In this document: positions 1-8,472 of the stretch, one piece after another
Position numbering within the stretch: the stretch's first letter is position 1
How the letters are laid out: each line of letters opens with the position of its first letter
Origin: Croceitalea marina
GTDB taxonomy: Bacteria; Bacteroidota; Bacteroidia; Flavobacteriales; Flavobacteriaceae
Direction: 5' to 3'
Length of the DNA: 64,000 nucleotides
Assembly (NCBI RefSeq): GCF_042684265.1
Contig: NZ_JBHULB010000007.1
Span: 558,001 to 622,000, forward strand
The notes under the pieces: model-generated
What the model saw: the letters and a program-made list of their open reading frames with translations, nothing else
Database searches by the model: none
What the model was told of the DNA's origin: nothing
Program-made: the position numbers and the translations under genes

Positions 1-1694
1 GAATTAATTTTTATAAAGAAGGGGAACATCGAGATCATATATCAAAACTGGTAAATTCTGCAATCACAACTGGGGAACCATGGGATACAGAACTCATAAT
101 AGTAACGGTAAATGGAAAAGAAATATGGGTAAGGGCCAAGGGTGAAGTAGAAAGAATAGACGGAGAACCTGTGCGTATTTTCGGCACTTTTCAAGATATT
201 AATGAAAAAAAGAGGGCCGAATTAAAGTTCAATGAGACTTCTGAACGTTTAGCACTTGCAACAAAGGAAGCCAAAATAGGAATTTGGCAGTATAACGTTG
301 CAGAAAACCAATTGATATGGGATGATAATATGTTCACATTATATGGCATAAAGCGAGAAGATTTCTTGGGTGCGGTCGATGCTTGGGAAAAAAGTATTCA
401 TCCAGATGATAAAGAACGAGGAAAGAAGGAGTTAGAAATGGCCATTAGTGGCGAACAAGAGTTCGATACCACTTTTAGAATTATAAAACCAAACGGCAAT
501 ATAATCCATATCAAAGCCCTTGCCACGGTCAAAAGAGATAATGAGGGCAATCCTTTAACAATGTTAGGCACAAACTGGGATGTCACGGACTTGAAAACCA
601 CACAGCTTCAATTGCAACGTAGTGAAGAATCTTTTGTTGGAGCTTTTGAAAATTCATCTATAGGTATGGCTCTGGTAGGTCTTGATGGAAGGTGGATGCA
701 AGTAAACACCAGTTTATGTGAAAGCCTGGGCTACAGTAAAGAAGAACTTTTAAAGCTTTCCTTTAAGGAAATTACACATACAGAAGATCTTGAAAAAGGT
801 ATGGATGAAATGTATGATCTTGTAAAAGGAAAAAAAGAAAGTTTTCAATTAAACAAGCGATATATACACAAAAAAGGTCATGCGATCCATGCTTTTTTAA
901 CTGTCACTAGAGTTGGCAACATAGATGGTAAGACTTCTCATTTTATAGCACAGGTTGCTGATTTAACTCAAATGGTCATAAATAAGGAAAAGCTTAGAGA
1001 TGTCTTAAAACTTACTAGAGAGCAAAATCAAAGTCTTCTTAACTTTGCTCATATTGTCGCCCATAACTTAAGATCACATTCTGGTAATATTACCATGCTT
1101 TCCGATTTTCTTAGAAAAGAAAAGGCTTCTAAAGAGATTGTCGAACTCACAACCATGTTAAAATCAGCTTCTGAAGGGCTTGCCGAAACTATTAGTCATT
1201 TGAATGATGTTGTGCAGGTTCGAACAACTACCGAAGAAAAAATGACCCCAACGGGTTTAGAAAAATGCATTTTGGGAACAATCCGTAACATAGAAGCCCA
1301 GATTAACGAGCTTAATCCACTACTAAAAATAAACGTCAAAAAAGAACATTTAGTTAATGTAGTTCCGGCGTATTTGGATAGTATATTTCTAAATTTATTT
1401 ACAAATGCACTAAAATATTGTTCGAACAAACGTAGGTTAGAAATTGAGGTTACTTCAAAAATTATTAATAATGAAATCGTAGTAAAGTTTAAGGACAATG
1501 GGCTTGGTTTAGATCTTGGTCGTTACGGCAATCGTGTTTTTGGCATGTTTAAAACCTTTCATAATCATAAAGACGCAAAAGGTATCGGTCTTTTTATTAC
1601 AAAAAACCAGATAGAGGCTATGAGAGGCAAAATAGAAATAGAAAGTGTTGTAGACGTTGGAACCTTATTTACCATGAGATTTGAGAAAGCATAA
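1..1694 (+). CDS. Multi-PAS sensor histidine kinase, 5'-truncated by the window edge
   Basis: The reading frame is open from base 3 (563 residues visible), so the GTG at 171 is an internal valine codon and the true start lies outside the window. Visible parts in order: the end of one PAS domain, two complete PAS domains (about bases 235-600 and 620-980), a dimerisation helix with the H-box HNLRSH near base 1070, and an ATPase domain with an N-box (NLFTNALKYC) and the G-box GIGLFITK. No membrane segment is seen in the visible part, so sensing is probably cytoplasmic or upstream. The kinase should autophosphorylate on the H-box histidine and pass the phosphate to the receiver protein encoded 2 nt downstream. 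The input signal is unknown. Confidence 0.9.
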   Translation, partial: INFYKEGEHRDHISKLVNSAITTGEPWDTELIIVTVNGKEIWVRAKGEVERIDGEPVRIFGTFQDINEKKRAELKFNETSERLALATKEAKIGIWQYNVAENQLIWDDNMFTLYGIKREDFLGAVDAWEKSIHPDDKERGKKELEMAISGEQEFDTTFRIIKPNGNIIHIKALATVKRDNEGNPLTMLGTNWDVTDLKTTQLQLQRSEESFVGAFENSSIGMALVGLDGRWMQVNTSLCESLGYSKEELLKLSFKEITHTEDLEKGMDEMYDLVKGKKESFQLNKRYIHKKGHAIHAFLTVTRVGNIDGKTSHFIAQVADLTQMVINKEKLRDVLKLTREQNQSLLNFAHIVAHNLRSHSGNITMLSDFLRKEKASKEIVELTTMLKSASEGLAETISHLNDVVQVRTTTEEKMTPTGLEKCILGTIRNIEAQINELNPLLKINVKKEHLVNVVPAYLDSIFLNLFTNALKYCSNKRRLEIEVTSKIINNEIVVKFKDNGLGLDLGRYGNRVFGMFKTFHNHKDAKGIGLFITKNQIEAMRGKIEIESVVDVGTLFTMRFEKA

Positions 1695-1696
1695 TT

Positions 1697-2098
1697 ATGA
1701 AAAAAATTAATTCTGCCTGCATAATTGATGATGACGATATTTTTATCTATGGTACCCGTAGATTCATGGAAGAAGTAAGCTTTTGCGAAGACATTATAGT
1801 TTTTAAGAATGGGAAAGAAGCTATTGATGGTATGGAAAATTATCTAGCAGAAGGTAAAAATTTGCCAGAAATTATCTTTTTGGATATTAATATGCCCATA
1901 ATGAATGGGTGGGATTTTTTAGAGGAATTTACCAAAATTCCAAACCTAAATAAGGATAAAGTACAGCTTTATATCGTGAGCTCGTCGGTTGATCCGTTTG
2001 ACCTTCAGCGGGCAAAACAATTTGAATTAGTATATAAATATATTCTTAAGCCTATATTGCCTAAACAGCTCAACGAAATATTGGAGGCAATAGATTAA
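1697..2098 (+). CDS. Single-domain response regulator (receiver only)
   Basis: This 133-residue protein is one receiver domain with no output domain. The acidic pocket is the DDDD run at residues 11-14, the phosphoacceptor is Asp63 in FLDINMP, and the conserved lysine is Lys118 in the ILKPI motif. The ATG sits 2 nt after the kinase stop codon, so the two are surely co-transcribed and form a cognate pair. Receiver-only proteins of this kind often follow PAS kinases in Flavobacteriia and act through protein contacts or as a phosphorelay step rather than by binding DNA. The downstream target cannot be told from the sequence. Confidence 0.92.
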   Translation: MKKINSACIIDDDDIFIYGTRRFMEEVSFCEDIIVFKNGKEAIDGMENYLAEGKNLPEIIFLDINMPIMNGWDFLEEFTKIPNLNKDKVQLYIVSSSVDPFDLQRAKQFELVYKYILKPILPKQLNEILEAID

Positions 2099-2128
2099 TA
2101 AACTAGACCACTTACCATTTGTAAATTT

Positions 2129-3490
2129 TTATTCTCTCATACCTGGAGTAAAATCTTCAGGCGCATTTTGGGGCATATTTATTGTTCCATTGCCACCTGT
2201 GTCATTAAAAATAGTCCATTCTGAAAAGGTGTATATTGAACTTGCTTGAACGACTTCTAAATTTCTAAAGGCTCTACCGTCTTCAAATTCGTGATTTGTA
2301 CCTGAGCCATCTTCACCTATCACTCCAAATACATCGATTACGGTACCGAACGGGTCAACCAATTCTAGATTATCATCTCCATTAGAATCTGCCGGGCTAT
2401 TTGTAGAGACCGCTATGTCTGGTAAAAAACCATATACCAATTCAAACTCGGCACCGTTTGGTGAAATTAGTAAAGTACTTCTGGCCTCGATGATATTGCC
2501 AGTTAAATCTATGGTTGAACTTATTTCTGTGTTCGCATTGGTATACCTTCTAAGCGTCCATCCATTTAAATCTAAAGGTTCATCATCGACATTATACAAC
2601 TCTACAAAGCGAGCCCCTGCATTGTTGTTTGGATCCGCCAATTCTGAAATAAAGATAGATGTAGATGTAAATTCGGTTACCGGTTCTACGCAGCGTTCAT
2701 TTTCAAAATTTAAGTCTTCTAAACTTCTAACCGCTAATTTAAAATCATCTCCCTCCTGCAATAAAACGCCTATGATTCTTCCGTTATTTTCTGGGAGTAT
2801 CTCTGATTGAAAATCAGCAAATCCAGAGTTGAGCATTAGCAATTCATTGCCTTTGCAATCTGTTACTATTCGTTCGGTTTCTTCCCTAACTTCAGCAAAT
2901 GGAAGTCCAAAATCAGCAATTCTAAATTCCAGACTATCTATCTGCACAAGCGTATTGACCAAGGTTTCATTTAAATCTTGAATAGCGGTTACTTTCGGTG
3001 TAATGGTAGCGGAATCTTCGCAACTTAGAAAAATATGCTCAGGTATTTTCAATGCTGGCAGTCTTCCGACCATAGTAGTTCCGAAAGCAGCAAATGTTCC
3101 ACCTAGTTTAAAGACTCCTTTGCTTTGCCCTAGATAAAGGCCTTTAAGTTTGATGATTATTTTGCTGCCAACTTCAAAAAATAAATGAGATTCTCTTAAA
3201 TCAACTTCAATTTGAAATCCTTCAGTTGGATTGCTAGGGTTATCTTGAAAATGAAGAACACTGAAAAAATTACCTGATTTATCAGACGATATTACATAGC
3301 CTTCAATAACCAAATCTTCTTGAATCTGAAGCAGTTCTCCGTTATACAATTCCTTTATCTGAGAAAATGAGGCATTGACAACTAAATCGTCTGAACAAGC
3401 ATTGGAAATCGCATTAAATTCTGTATTCTTAACACAAGAATTTATGAGAAAAAGCAACATTGGTATCAGAAAAGTTATTTGCCTGTTCAT
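2129..3490 (-). CDS. Lipoprotein with DUF5689 and lamin-tail domains
   Basis: A 453-residue surface or periplasmic lipoprotein. The N-terminus is a signal peptide ending in the lipobox LINSC (Cys19). Residues of about 40-270 match the DUF5689 type (an OB-like fold, with motifs such as IEGYVISSD and GNFFSVLHFQD). Residues of about 285-440 form a lamin-tail domain (ISELADPNN, FVELYN, LNGWTL), a beta-sandwich common in secreted bacterial nucleases and phosphatases. The gene lies 28 nt downstream of a TonB receptor on the same strand and is probably co-transcribed with it, so it may be a surface-exposed substrate-binding partner. Domain calls are from motif recognition; the ligand is not known. 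Confidence 0.85.
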   Translation of the reverse strand: MNRQITFLIPMLLFLINSCVKNTEFNAISNACSDDLVVNASFSQIKELYNGELLQIQEDLVIEGYVISSDKSGNFFSVLHFQDNPSNPTEGFQIEVDLRESHLFFEVGSKIIIKLKGLYLGQSKGVFKLGGTFAAFGTTMVGRLPALKIPEHIFLSCEDSATITPKVTAIQDLNETLVNTLVQIDSLEFRIADFGLPFAEVREETERIVTDCKGNELLMLNSGFADFQSEILPENNGRIIGVLLQEGDDFKLAVRSLEDLNFENERCVEPVTEFTSTSIFISELADPNNNAGARFVELYNVDDEPLDLNGWTLRRYTNANTEISSTIDLTGNIIEARSTLLISPNGAEFELVYGFLPDIAVSTNSPADSNGDDNLELVDPFGTVIDVFGVIGEDGSGTNHEFEDGRAFRNLEVVQASSIYTFSEWTIFNDTGGNGTINMPQNAPEDFTPGMRE

Positions 3491-3518
3491 TCTTTTTTAA
3501 ACTTAAGCTTTATTCATT

Positions 3519-6242
3519 TCAAAAACTGACTGCCAGATTTAGAAAATACGTTCTACCGAACCCGTACCAATACTTTGGCGCAAAAGACGGATTGTCTCTT
3601 AAACTATCTTGTTGTAGCTGCCCAAAGTTGCCATTTCTACTTTGCTCATAGCCTCCAGTTCTAAATACAGCATCAAAAGCATTATTAATACTCATAAATA
3701 TGCTTATATACTTACCATCTATTAACCATGATTTTCCGCCCACCAGATTCAGTAAGTAAAAATCATCAAGTCTAGACTGTTTTAAAAGACTATCAACATT
3801 TTCTTGTGTGGCGTTGGGGAAAGCCTCGCCAGTTTCTGGGTCTAGAAAAAAGCTTTGCGTTCTCGTAATCGTAGAAATATTGGCATAATTGTTACCTAAA
3901 TAATTTGCCGTAGCGGCAATCCACCAATATTTTGGGTCGCGGTACTCCACCCCTAGAGCAAAAGCCTTTTGAGGACCTTGGGACAATTTATAGTCCTTTA
4001 TATTTGCTGCGCCTAAATCTATATTCCCTGAAATATCCAAAACCTCTTCTTCTGCCCCAGCAGTGTCAAAATTTATGGTGACCGACGGATTACTAGCGTA
4101 TAAATATTTTGCAACATTGGCAACTGCTGAAAGTTTTACCTGCGATGAAAGTTGATATTCTAGGCCAAGCTCAACACCTGCGTGTAATCTATCCAAATCT
4201 GTAAGAACCTCTTGTACGAAATCTGAGCCTACCCCAGAATCTACAAAAAAGAAATTGATATCCGTTGTATTCTGAAATCGAGTATAGAAGGCCGATAGTC
4301 TGCCTGTTAAATCGGGTAGTCGCAAAAAATAGTTGATGTCAAGCGTTGAAACTGTTTCGTTCTCAATATTGGGCACTACTGCATTGTTCTCCCTTGGGTT
4401 AATAAATACATTTTGTAAAACTGGCGCTCTTTGAATATAAGCTGCATTTGTTTCTATCCAATGTCTTCCAGATATTTTATAGGTTACACCTCCTTTCAAA
4501 CCCAAGTTTGAAAAATCAACGACTTCACTTTCACCGCTAGAGTTTTCAACGAATCTTTCGTTCTGAAAGATTCCTGTTCTTTGATAACTCGTTTTTGAAA
4601 TTTCGCCAGAAACAAAACCTTGCCAGCTATTCTTCTCAAATCCGAACTGTGTAAAAGCATTTAATAGCGTTGCATCTATTTCATAGTTGTAATTGAAAAT
4701 ATCTTTCTCTGTTTTCTTAAGAGAGCCGTTTCTGTCGTTCTGGGTATTCGAAAAAGGGTCGATGTCCTCATGAAAATCAGCGCCTAATAAATCCTGAATT
4801 TCAGCATAATTGTTTGAATTTAATTTTTGATAGTTGACACCAAAATCAAGTTTAAAACCTGAATTCAAATTTAGGTTTGCCGCAGTTGAAAATGAAATTT
4901 GCCGGTCATCAACAGTGTCGTTGTAATAGACATAAGCAGCCTTTCCATTAGAATTCGCCTGATACAAGTTTGCCCAATTGACTTGTCCGTTTCTTAAAAA
5001 CCCTTCACGGGCAAGCGCCGCATTTGTAAAGTCGGCCCCTATTGGGTTATTGATATAAAAACTTGGCAAATACCTATAATAAATCGGCTCTGGATTTGGG
5101 GCATTAAAATAGCCTAACCTGCTACGGGCATTTGTTCCGAATTGATATGCCAAACCGCTGATTATATTTAATTTTTCAGACTTAAAATGATGATTGAACA
5201 TTACAATCGGTTCAGAAATATTTCGCTCTCTAGAATTTCTAATAGCTCCATTTTGCTCTCCCCAATAAGGATTGTACTTATTACCGACCAACTCAAATAC
5301 TTCCTCTGTAATTGCCGAAGAACGCCCACGTCTATTTTTTGCCAATATGCTTGTGAGCACAATACTATTCTCATCGTTAAGCTCATATTCCATTGCTCCA
5401 AAGAAAGAATAGGCATCGTATAAAGTTCCATCTATATAGCCTTCTTTAGCCCATCTTCTTGACGCAGAAAAAGAATACGAAAGCCCATTGCCATTTGTTC
5501 TAGAAATATACGTCGCCATTAAACGACCCGCATAAGTTCTATTTGAAGCAGAGGTCGACAAACGAATACCCGGTCTAAATTTAGAAGGCCGCATATCAAT
5601 GTTCGTATTTCCTAATATTCCCCCGAAAGTATAGTCAGAAGGAGTTAATCCATTTGTGAATTGTTGATTTCTGATTACATCATTAAGACCCCCCCAATTA
5701 TTCCATTGCGGACGGCCGTCAAAAAACTTGTTCATCCGAATTCCGTTAATAAGTACCTGTCCGTTTCTAGAATCGTAACCCCGTACCCTAAAGAAAGCCT
5801 GACCAAAATCAAAAGCTGCCCTATTCAGAAAAACATCTCTTGTTGCCTGCAGAATACCAGCAGACAAGGAGACTGTTTCGTCGTCATCCGACAAATCAGA
5901 TTCCGTAAGAGTAATCAAATTATCCGTTTGTTCGACTGTTATATCACTGCTCAAGGAAATTAAACCCAAGTCTAAACTTTGTCCTTCTAAAACAATAGGT
6001 ACGCGTTTAGTATCGAAATAGGGAGCTGAAATACGAAGAATATAAGCTCCTTTTAATAAGGTAACCATTTCAAAAAGACCTTTGTCATTTGATAAGCTTG
6101 TCTCGCTAGTGCCCTCAATTGATACTAAAGCTTCTTTTAGAGGAGTACTCGTGCCTTCTTTTTGTAAGCTTCCGAAAAGACGAGTCGGTTCTTGTGCATA
6201 AACCAATGATGTTACACAAAAAAGAATGAAAAATAAGCGCAT
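3519..6242 (-). CDS. TonB-dependent outer-membrane receptor
   Basis: A 907-residue receptor with a signal peptide (cleavage near VYAQE), an N-terminal carboxypeptidase-regulatory-like domain (residues about 20-100), a plug domain with VRGYDSRNGQVLINGIRMN, and a beta-barrel ending in an aromatic-rich strand with terminal Phe (NLAVSF). It should import a ligand across the outer membrane using TonB energy. It is first in a two-gene minus-strand unit with the DUF5689/lamin-tail lipoprotein and is divergent from a secreted endonuclease/exonuclease/phosphatase gene. That context suggests uptake of products of extracellular nucleic acid or phosphoester breakdown; this is an inference from neighbours, not from the barrel sequence. 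Confidence 0.9.
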   Translation of the reverse strand: MRLFFILFCVTSLVYAQEPTRLFGSLQKEGTSTPLKEALVSIEGTSETSLSNDKGLFEMVTLLKGAYILRISAPYFDTKRVPIVLEGQSLDLGLISLSSDITVEQTDNLITLTESDLSDDDETVSLSAGILQATRDVFLNRAAFDFGQAFFRVRGYDSRNGQVLINGIRMNKFFDGRPQWNNWGGLNDVIRNQQFTNGLTPSDYTFGGILGNTNIDMRPSKFRPGIRLSTSASNRTYAGRLMATYISRTNGNGLSYSFSASRRWAKEGYIDGTLYDAYSFFGAMEYELNDENSIVLTSILAKNRRGRSSAITEEVFELVGNKYNPYWGEQNGAIRNSRERNISEPIVMFNHHFKSEKLNIISGLAYQFGTNARSRLGYFNAPNPEPIYYRYLPSFYINNPIGADFTNAALAREGFLRNGQVNWANLYQANSNGKAAYVYYNDTVDDRQISFSTAANLNLNSGFKLDFGVNYQKLNSNNYAEIQDLLGADFHEDIDPFSNTQNDRNGSLKKTEKDIFNYNYEIDATLLNAFTQFGFEKNSWQGFVSGEISKTSYQRTGIFQNERFVENSSGESEVVDFSNLGLKGGVTYKISGRHWIETNAAYIQRAPVLQNVFINPRENNAVVPNIENETVSTLDINYFLRLPDLTGRLSAFYTRFQNTTDINFFFVDSGVGSDFVQEVLTDLDRLHAGVELGLEYQLSSQVKLSAVANVAKYLYASNPSVTINFDTAGAEEEVLDISGNIDLGAANIKDYKLSQGPQKAFALGVEYRDPKYWWIAATANYLGNNYANISTITRTQSFFLDPETGEAFPNATQENVDSLLKQSRLDDFYLLNLVGGKSWLIDGKYISIFMSINNAFDAVFRTGGYEQSRNGNFGQLQQDSLRDNPSFAPKYWYGFGRTYFLNLAVSF

Positions 6243-6338
6243 ACAAATGGCAATCTGTACTTTAATGATACCTAAAATGTAAGAAATTCCTTGGACTTAG
6301 AATAAAAATTTGAAATGTTACCTTATTTTTATTTTACA

Positions 6339-7376
6339 ATGAGAGTTCTATTATTCCTAATAACAAGTATTCCCCTTTTAGTTTTTAGTCAAGCTAAAAA
6401 GACCTTTAAAGTAAAAACTATTGCCTTTTACAATGTTGAAAATCTATTTGACATTGTTAATGACACATTGATTTTTGATGATGAAAGAACTCCTGAAGGG
6501 AGTTACAAATGGACCCAAAAACGTTACGAAAAGAAAATTGAAAATATTTCTAAAGTACTTTCTGAAATTGGAAAAAATCCAGCTAAAACCTCACCGGATA
6601 TTATCGGCTTATGCGAAGTAGAAAATAAAAATGTACTCAATGATTTGGTACAGCATAAAAATCTCAAACAAAACGATTATGGAATCATCCATTTAGACTC
6701 TCCGGATGAAAGAGGTATAGATGTCGCCTTGTTGTACAAGAAAGCTTCATTTCTACCCACTTCTTTCAAAAGCCATAGACTACTCTTATTTAATGAAGAA
6801 GGTTATAGAGATTATACTAGAGACCAACTTGTTGTCAATGGCCTTTTAGATGGAGAATTAATATTCTTTATCGTGAATCATTGGCCATCTAGAAGTGGCG
6901 GTGAAGCTCGCAGTAAACCCTATAGAAGAAAAGCGGCAGAATTGAACAGAAGAATAATTGATTCTATTCAAGATGTAGACCCTGATGCCAAGATTATTAG
7001 TATGGGAGATTTTAATGACGACCCTCGAGATACAAGTTTTAAAAAAGTATTGAAAACCAAAGGAAAAATAAAACAATTGGATAGTCTGTCTTTATTCAAC
7101 CCCATGGAAAAACTTTTTAGAAATGGCGTCGGCACTTTGGCCTACAGGGACAAATGGAATCTGTTCGACCAGTTCTTTTTTACATCAAACCTTATTGATA
7201 AAGAAAAAGATGAATACTCTTTTTGGAAGGCTGGCGTATTTGCCCCACCGTATTTAAAAACTGCAAGCGGCAGATACAAAAGCTATCCTTATAGAACCTA
7301 TGTGGGCAAAACATACCAAGGTGGCTATGCCGATCATTTTCCTATATATCTATATCTCATAAAAGCATATAAATAA
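6339..7376 (+). CDS. Secreted endonuclease/exonuclease/phosphatase family protein
   Basis: I place the start at ATG 6339 because it gives a clean signal peptide (MRVLLFLITSIPLLVFSQ), whereas the upstream ATG at 6315 adds eight residues that spoil it. The 345-residue protein carries the family motifs: FYNVENLFD near the N-terminus, GLCEVENK (metal-binding Glu), NHWPSR, the catalytic MGDFND, and ADHFPIYLYL with the terminal Asp-His pair. These enzymes cleave phosphodiester bonds in DNA, RNA or phospholipids with a divalent metal. Export plus divergence from a TonB receptor and a lamin-tail lipoprotein suggests use of extracellular nucleic acid or phosphate. DNase against phosphatase activity cannot be decided by eye. 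Confidence 0.9.
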   Translation: MRVLLFLITSIPLLVFSQAKKTFKVKTIAFYNVENLFDIVNDTLIFDDERTPEGSYKWTQKRYEKKIENISKVLSEIGKNPAKTSPDIIGLCEVENKNVLNDLVQHKNLKQNDYGIIHLDSPDERGIDVALLYKKASFLPTSFKSHRLLLFNEEGYRDYTRDQLVVNGLLDGELIFFIVNHWPSRSGGEARSKPYRRKAAELNRRIIDSIQDVDPDAKIISMGDFNDDPRDTSFKKVLKTKGKIKQLDSLSLFNPMEKLFRNGVGTLAYRDKWNLFDQFFFTSNLIDKEKDEYSFWKAGVFAPPYLKTASGRYKSYPYRTYVGKTYQGGYADHFPIYLYLIKAYK

Positions 7377-7429
7377 TTGTGTGCCTTACGCAACGCTGCA
7401 AACTTTTTGCATCTTGTGAGAAAAGAGTT

Positions 7430-7942
7430 ATGAAAAAAGTAGGCTTGTATTTAATCGCCTTTTTGGTCAGTATCTCATGTAACCTAAGTGATGATGGTGT
7501 ACCATGTGCTTTGCCCGATGGCAGTAGTGTTGATATCATTGTCCAGTCGATGTATATAGAATTGGTAGACGCCAATGGAACAAATCTCATTGCTAACGAT
7601 ACCTACCCTGGGCTTGACATTAGTGCGGAGAAAGATGGTTTCATTATCCGCCCTGTCGTTTTTGACGAATCTCAAATACCTAACCTGCCAAAATCGGTTA
7701 AAGATATTATCGTTTTAGAGCTTTTAGGCCCAGAAGGAGAAAATACTTGGGTTTTAAAACTAAATGAAAACGAAAACGATACCTTAGCAATCGATCTAAA
7801 ACATGGCAATGCCGACGAATGTGGGTTGTTTTTACTGGAAGTATTGTCAGCGACCTATAATGGTGTCCAACAAAATGTTGAACCTTTTGCCGTGTTTGAT
7901 ACGGACTCTAAAATCGACTTTAAAATTACCGTAGTTAAATAA
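7430..7942 (+). CDS. Small lipoprotein of unknown function
   Basis: The upstream ATG-like extension from 7379 encodes a sequence unlike a signal peptide, so I choose ATG 7430, which gives MKKVGLYLIAFLVSISC with a lipobox at Cys17. The mature protein is about 154 residues, acidic, with a run of beta-strand-like stretches and no motif I recognise. It follows the nuclease-like gene by 53 nt and may be transcribed with it. Its stop codon abuts the stop of the convergent membrane protein gene. No function is assigned. Confidence 0.75.
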   Translation: MKKVGLYLIAFLVSISCNLSDDGVPCALPDGSSVDIIVQSMYIELVDANGTNLIANDTYPGLDISAEKDGFIIRPVVFDESQIPNLPKSVKDIIVLELLGPEGENTWVLKLNENENDTLAIDLKHGNADECGLFLLEVLSATYNGVQQNVEPFAVFDTDSKIDFKITVVK

Positions 7943-8380
7943 TTAGTTAAACCATTGAGACCATGGAATACGGCTTAAAATCAATAAAAGGCCAAGTCCG
8001 TAGAATATGGCAATACTTTTAAATTTAGCAGCATCTTCTGTTTTCTTTTTATGGCGAGACCATCCTATAGTAATTAAAGCAAGTGCTATAATATTTATTA
8101 ATGGATGCTCCAATGCCAATAAACGTGTCGGAGCATTAAGATTACCCATGCCAAGAGTTTGTATGGCCTTTAACCCATTTGCTGAGGTAAAGTATAAAAT
8201 CAAACCTACCAATAGTTGAATGTGACTTAAAATAAGTGCAAAAAGGCTTACCCTTAAATCCTTGTCAAATTTAAACTCCTTTTTACCCAACCAACCCGAA
8301 AGTGCGTTTAAAACTGCTAAAATTAATATTGCAAGAACAACATAAGCAAGATAAGAATGAAGGTTTTGTATAATTTCCAT
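7943..8380 (-). CDS. Small integral membrane protein, four TM segments
   Basis: A 145-residue protein with four hydrophobic helices (about residues 10-32, 44-66, 88-107 and 120-140). Charged residues are concentrated in the loops (GWLGKKEFKFDK and WSRHKKKTEDAAK), and a conserved-looking histidine lies in each of helices 1-3, which resembles a compact cytochrome b561-like four-helix layout. Proteins like this are widespread in Flavobacteriia and often carry vague or wrong names. Heme binding is only a possibility. The gene is alone on its strand here, ends exactly against the convergent lipoprotein gene, and lies beyond the terminator of the next minus-strand gene upstream. Confidence 0.8.
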   Translation of the reverse strand: MEIIQNLHSYLAYVVLAILILAVLNALSGWLGKKEFKFDKDLRVSLFALILSHIQLLVGLILYFTSANGLKAIQTLGMGNLNAPTRLLALEHPLINIIALALITIGWSRHKKKTEDAAKFKSIAIFYGLGLLLILSRIPWSQWFN

Positions 8381-8423
8381 AGTCTATGTTTGATGCTTAA
8401 AAGTACGAATTCTTTAAAAATAA

Positions 8424-8447
8424 AAAACCCCGCAATTGCGGGGTTTT
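8424..8447 (-). terminator. Intrinsic terminator of the Oar-like receptor gene
   Basis: A perfect 24-base palindrome (AAAACCCCGCAA and its complement) lies 26 nt past the stop codon of the minus-strand receptor gene. It is GC-rich at the core and flanked by A/T runs on both sides, so it should stop transcription coming from the receptor gene and insulate the membrane-protein gene beyond it. Confidence 0.85.
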
Positions 8448-8472
8448 AAATTCGATTTAATTGTGAGTTTGC

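Noticed and set aside
2415..2810. 131-codon plus-strand frame inside the lamin-tail lipoprotein gene
   Set aside because: It overlaps a gene with clear domains and has no start context or domain of its own.
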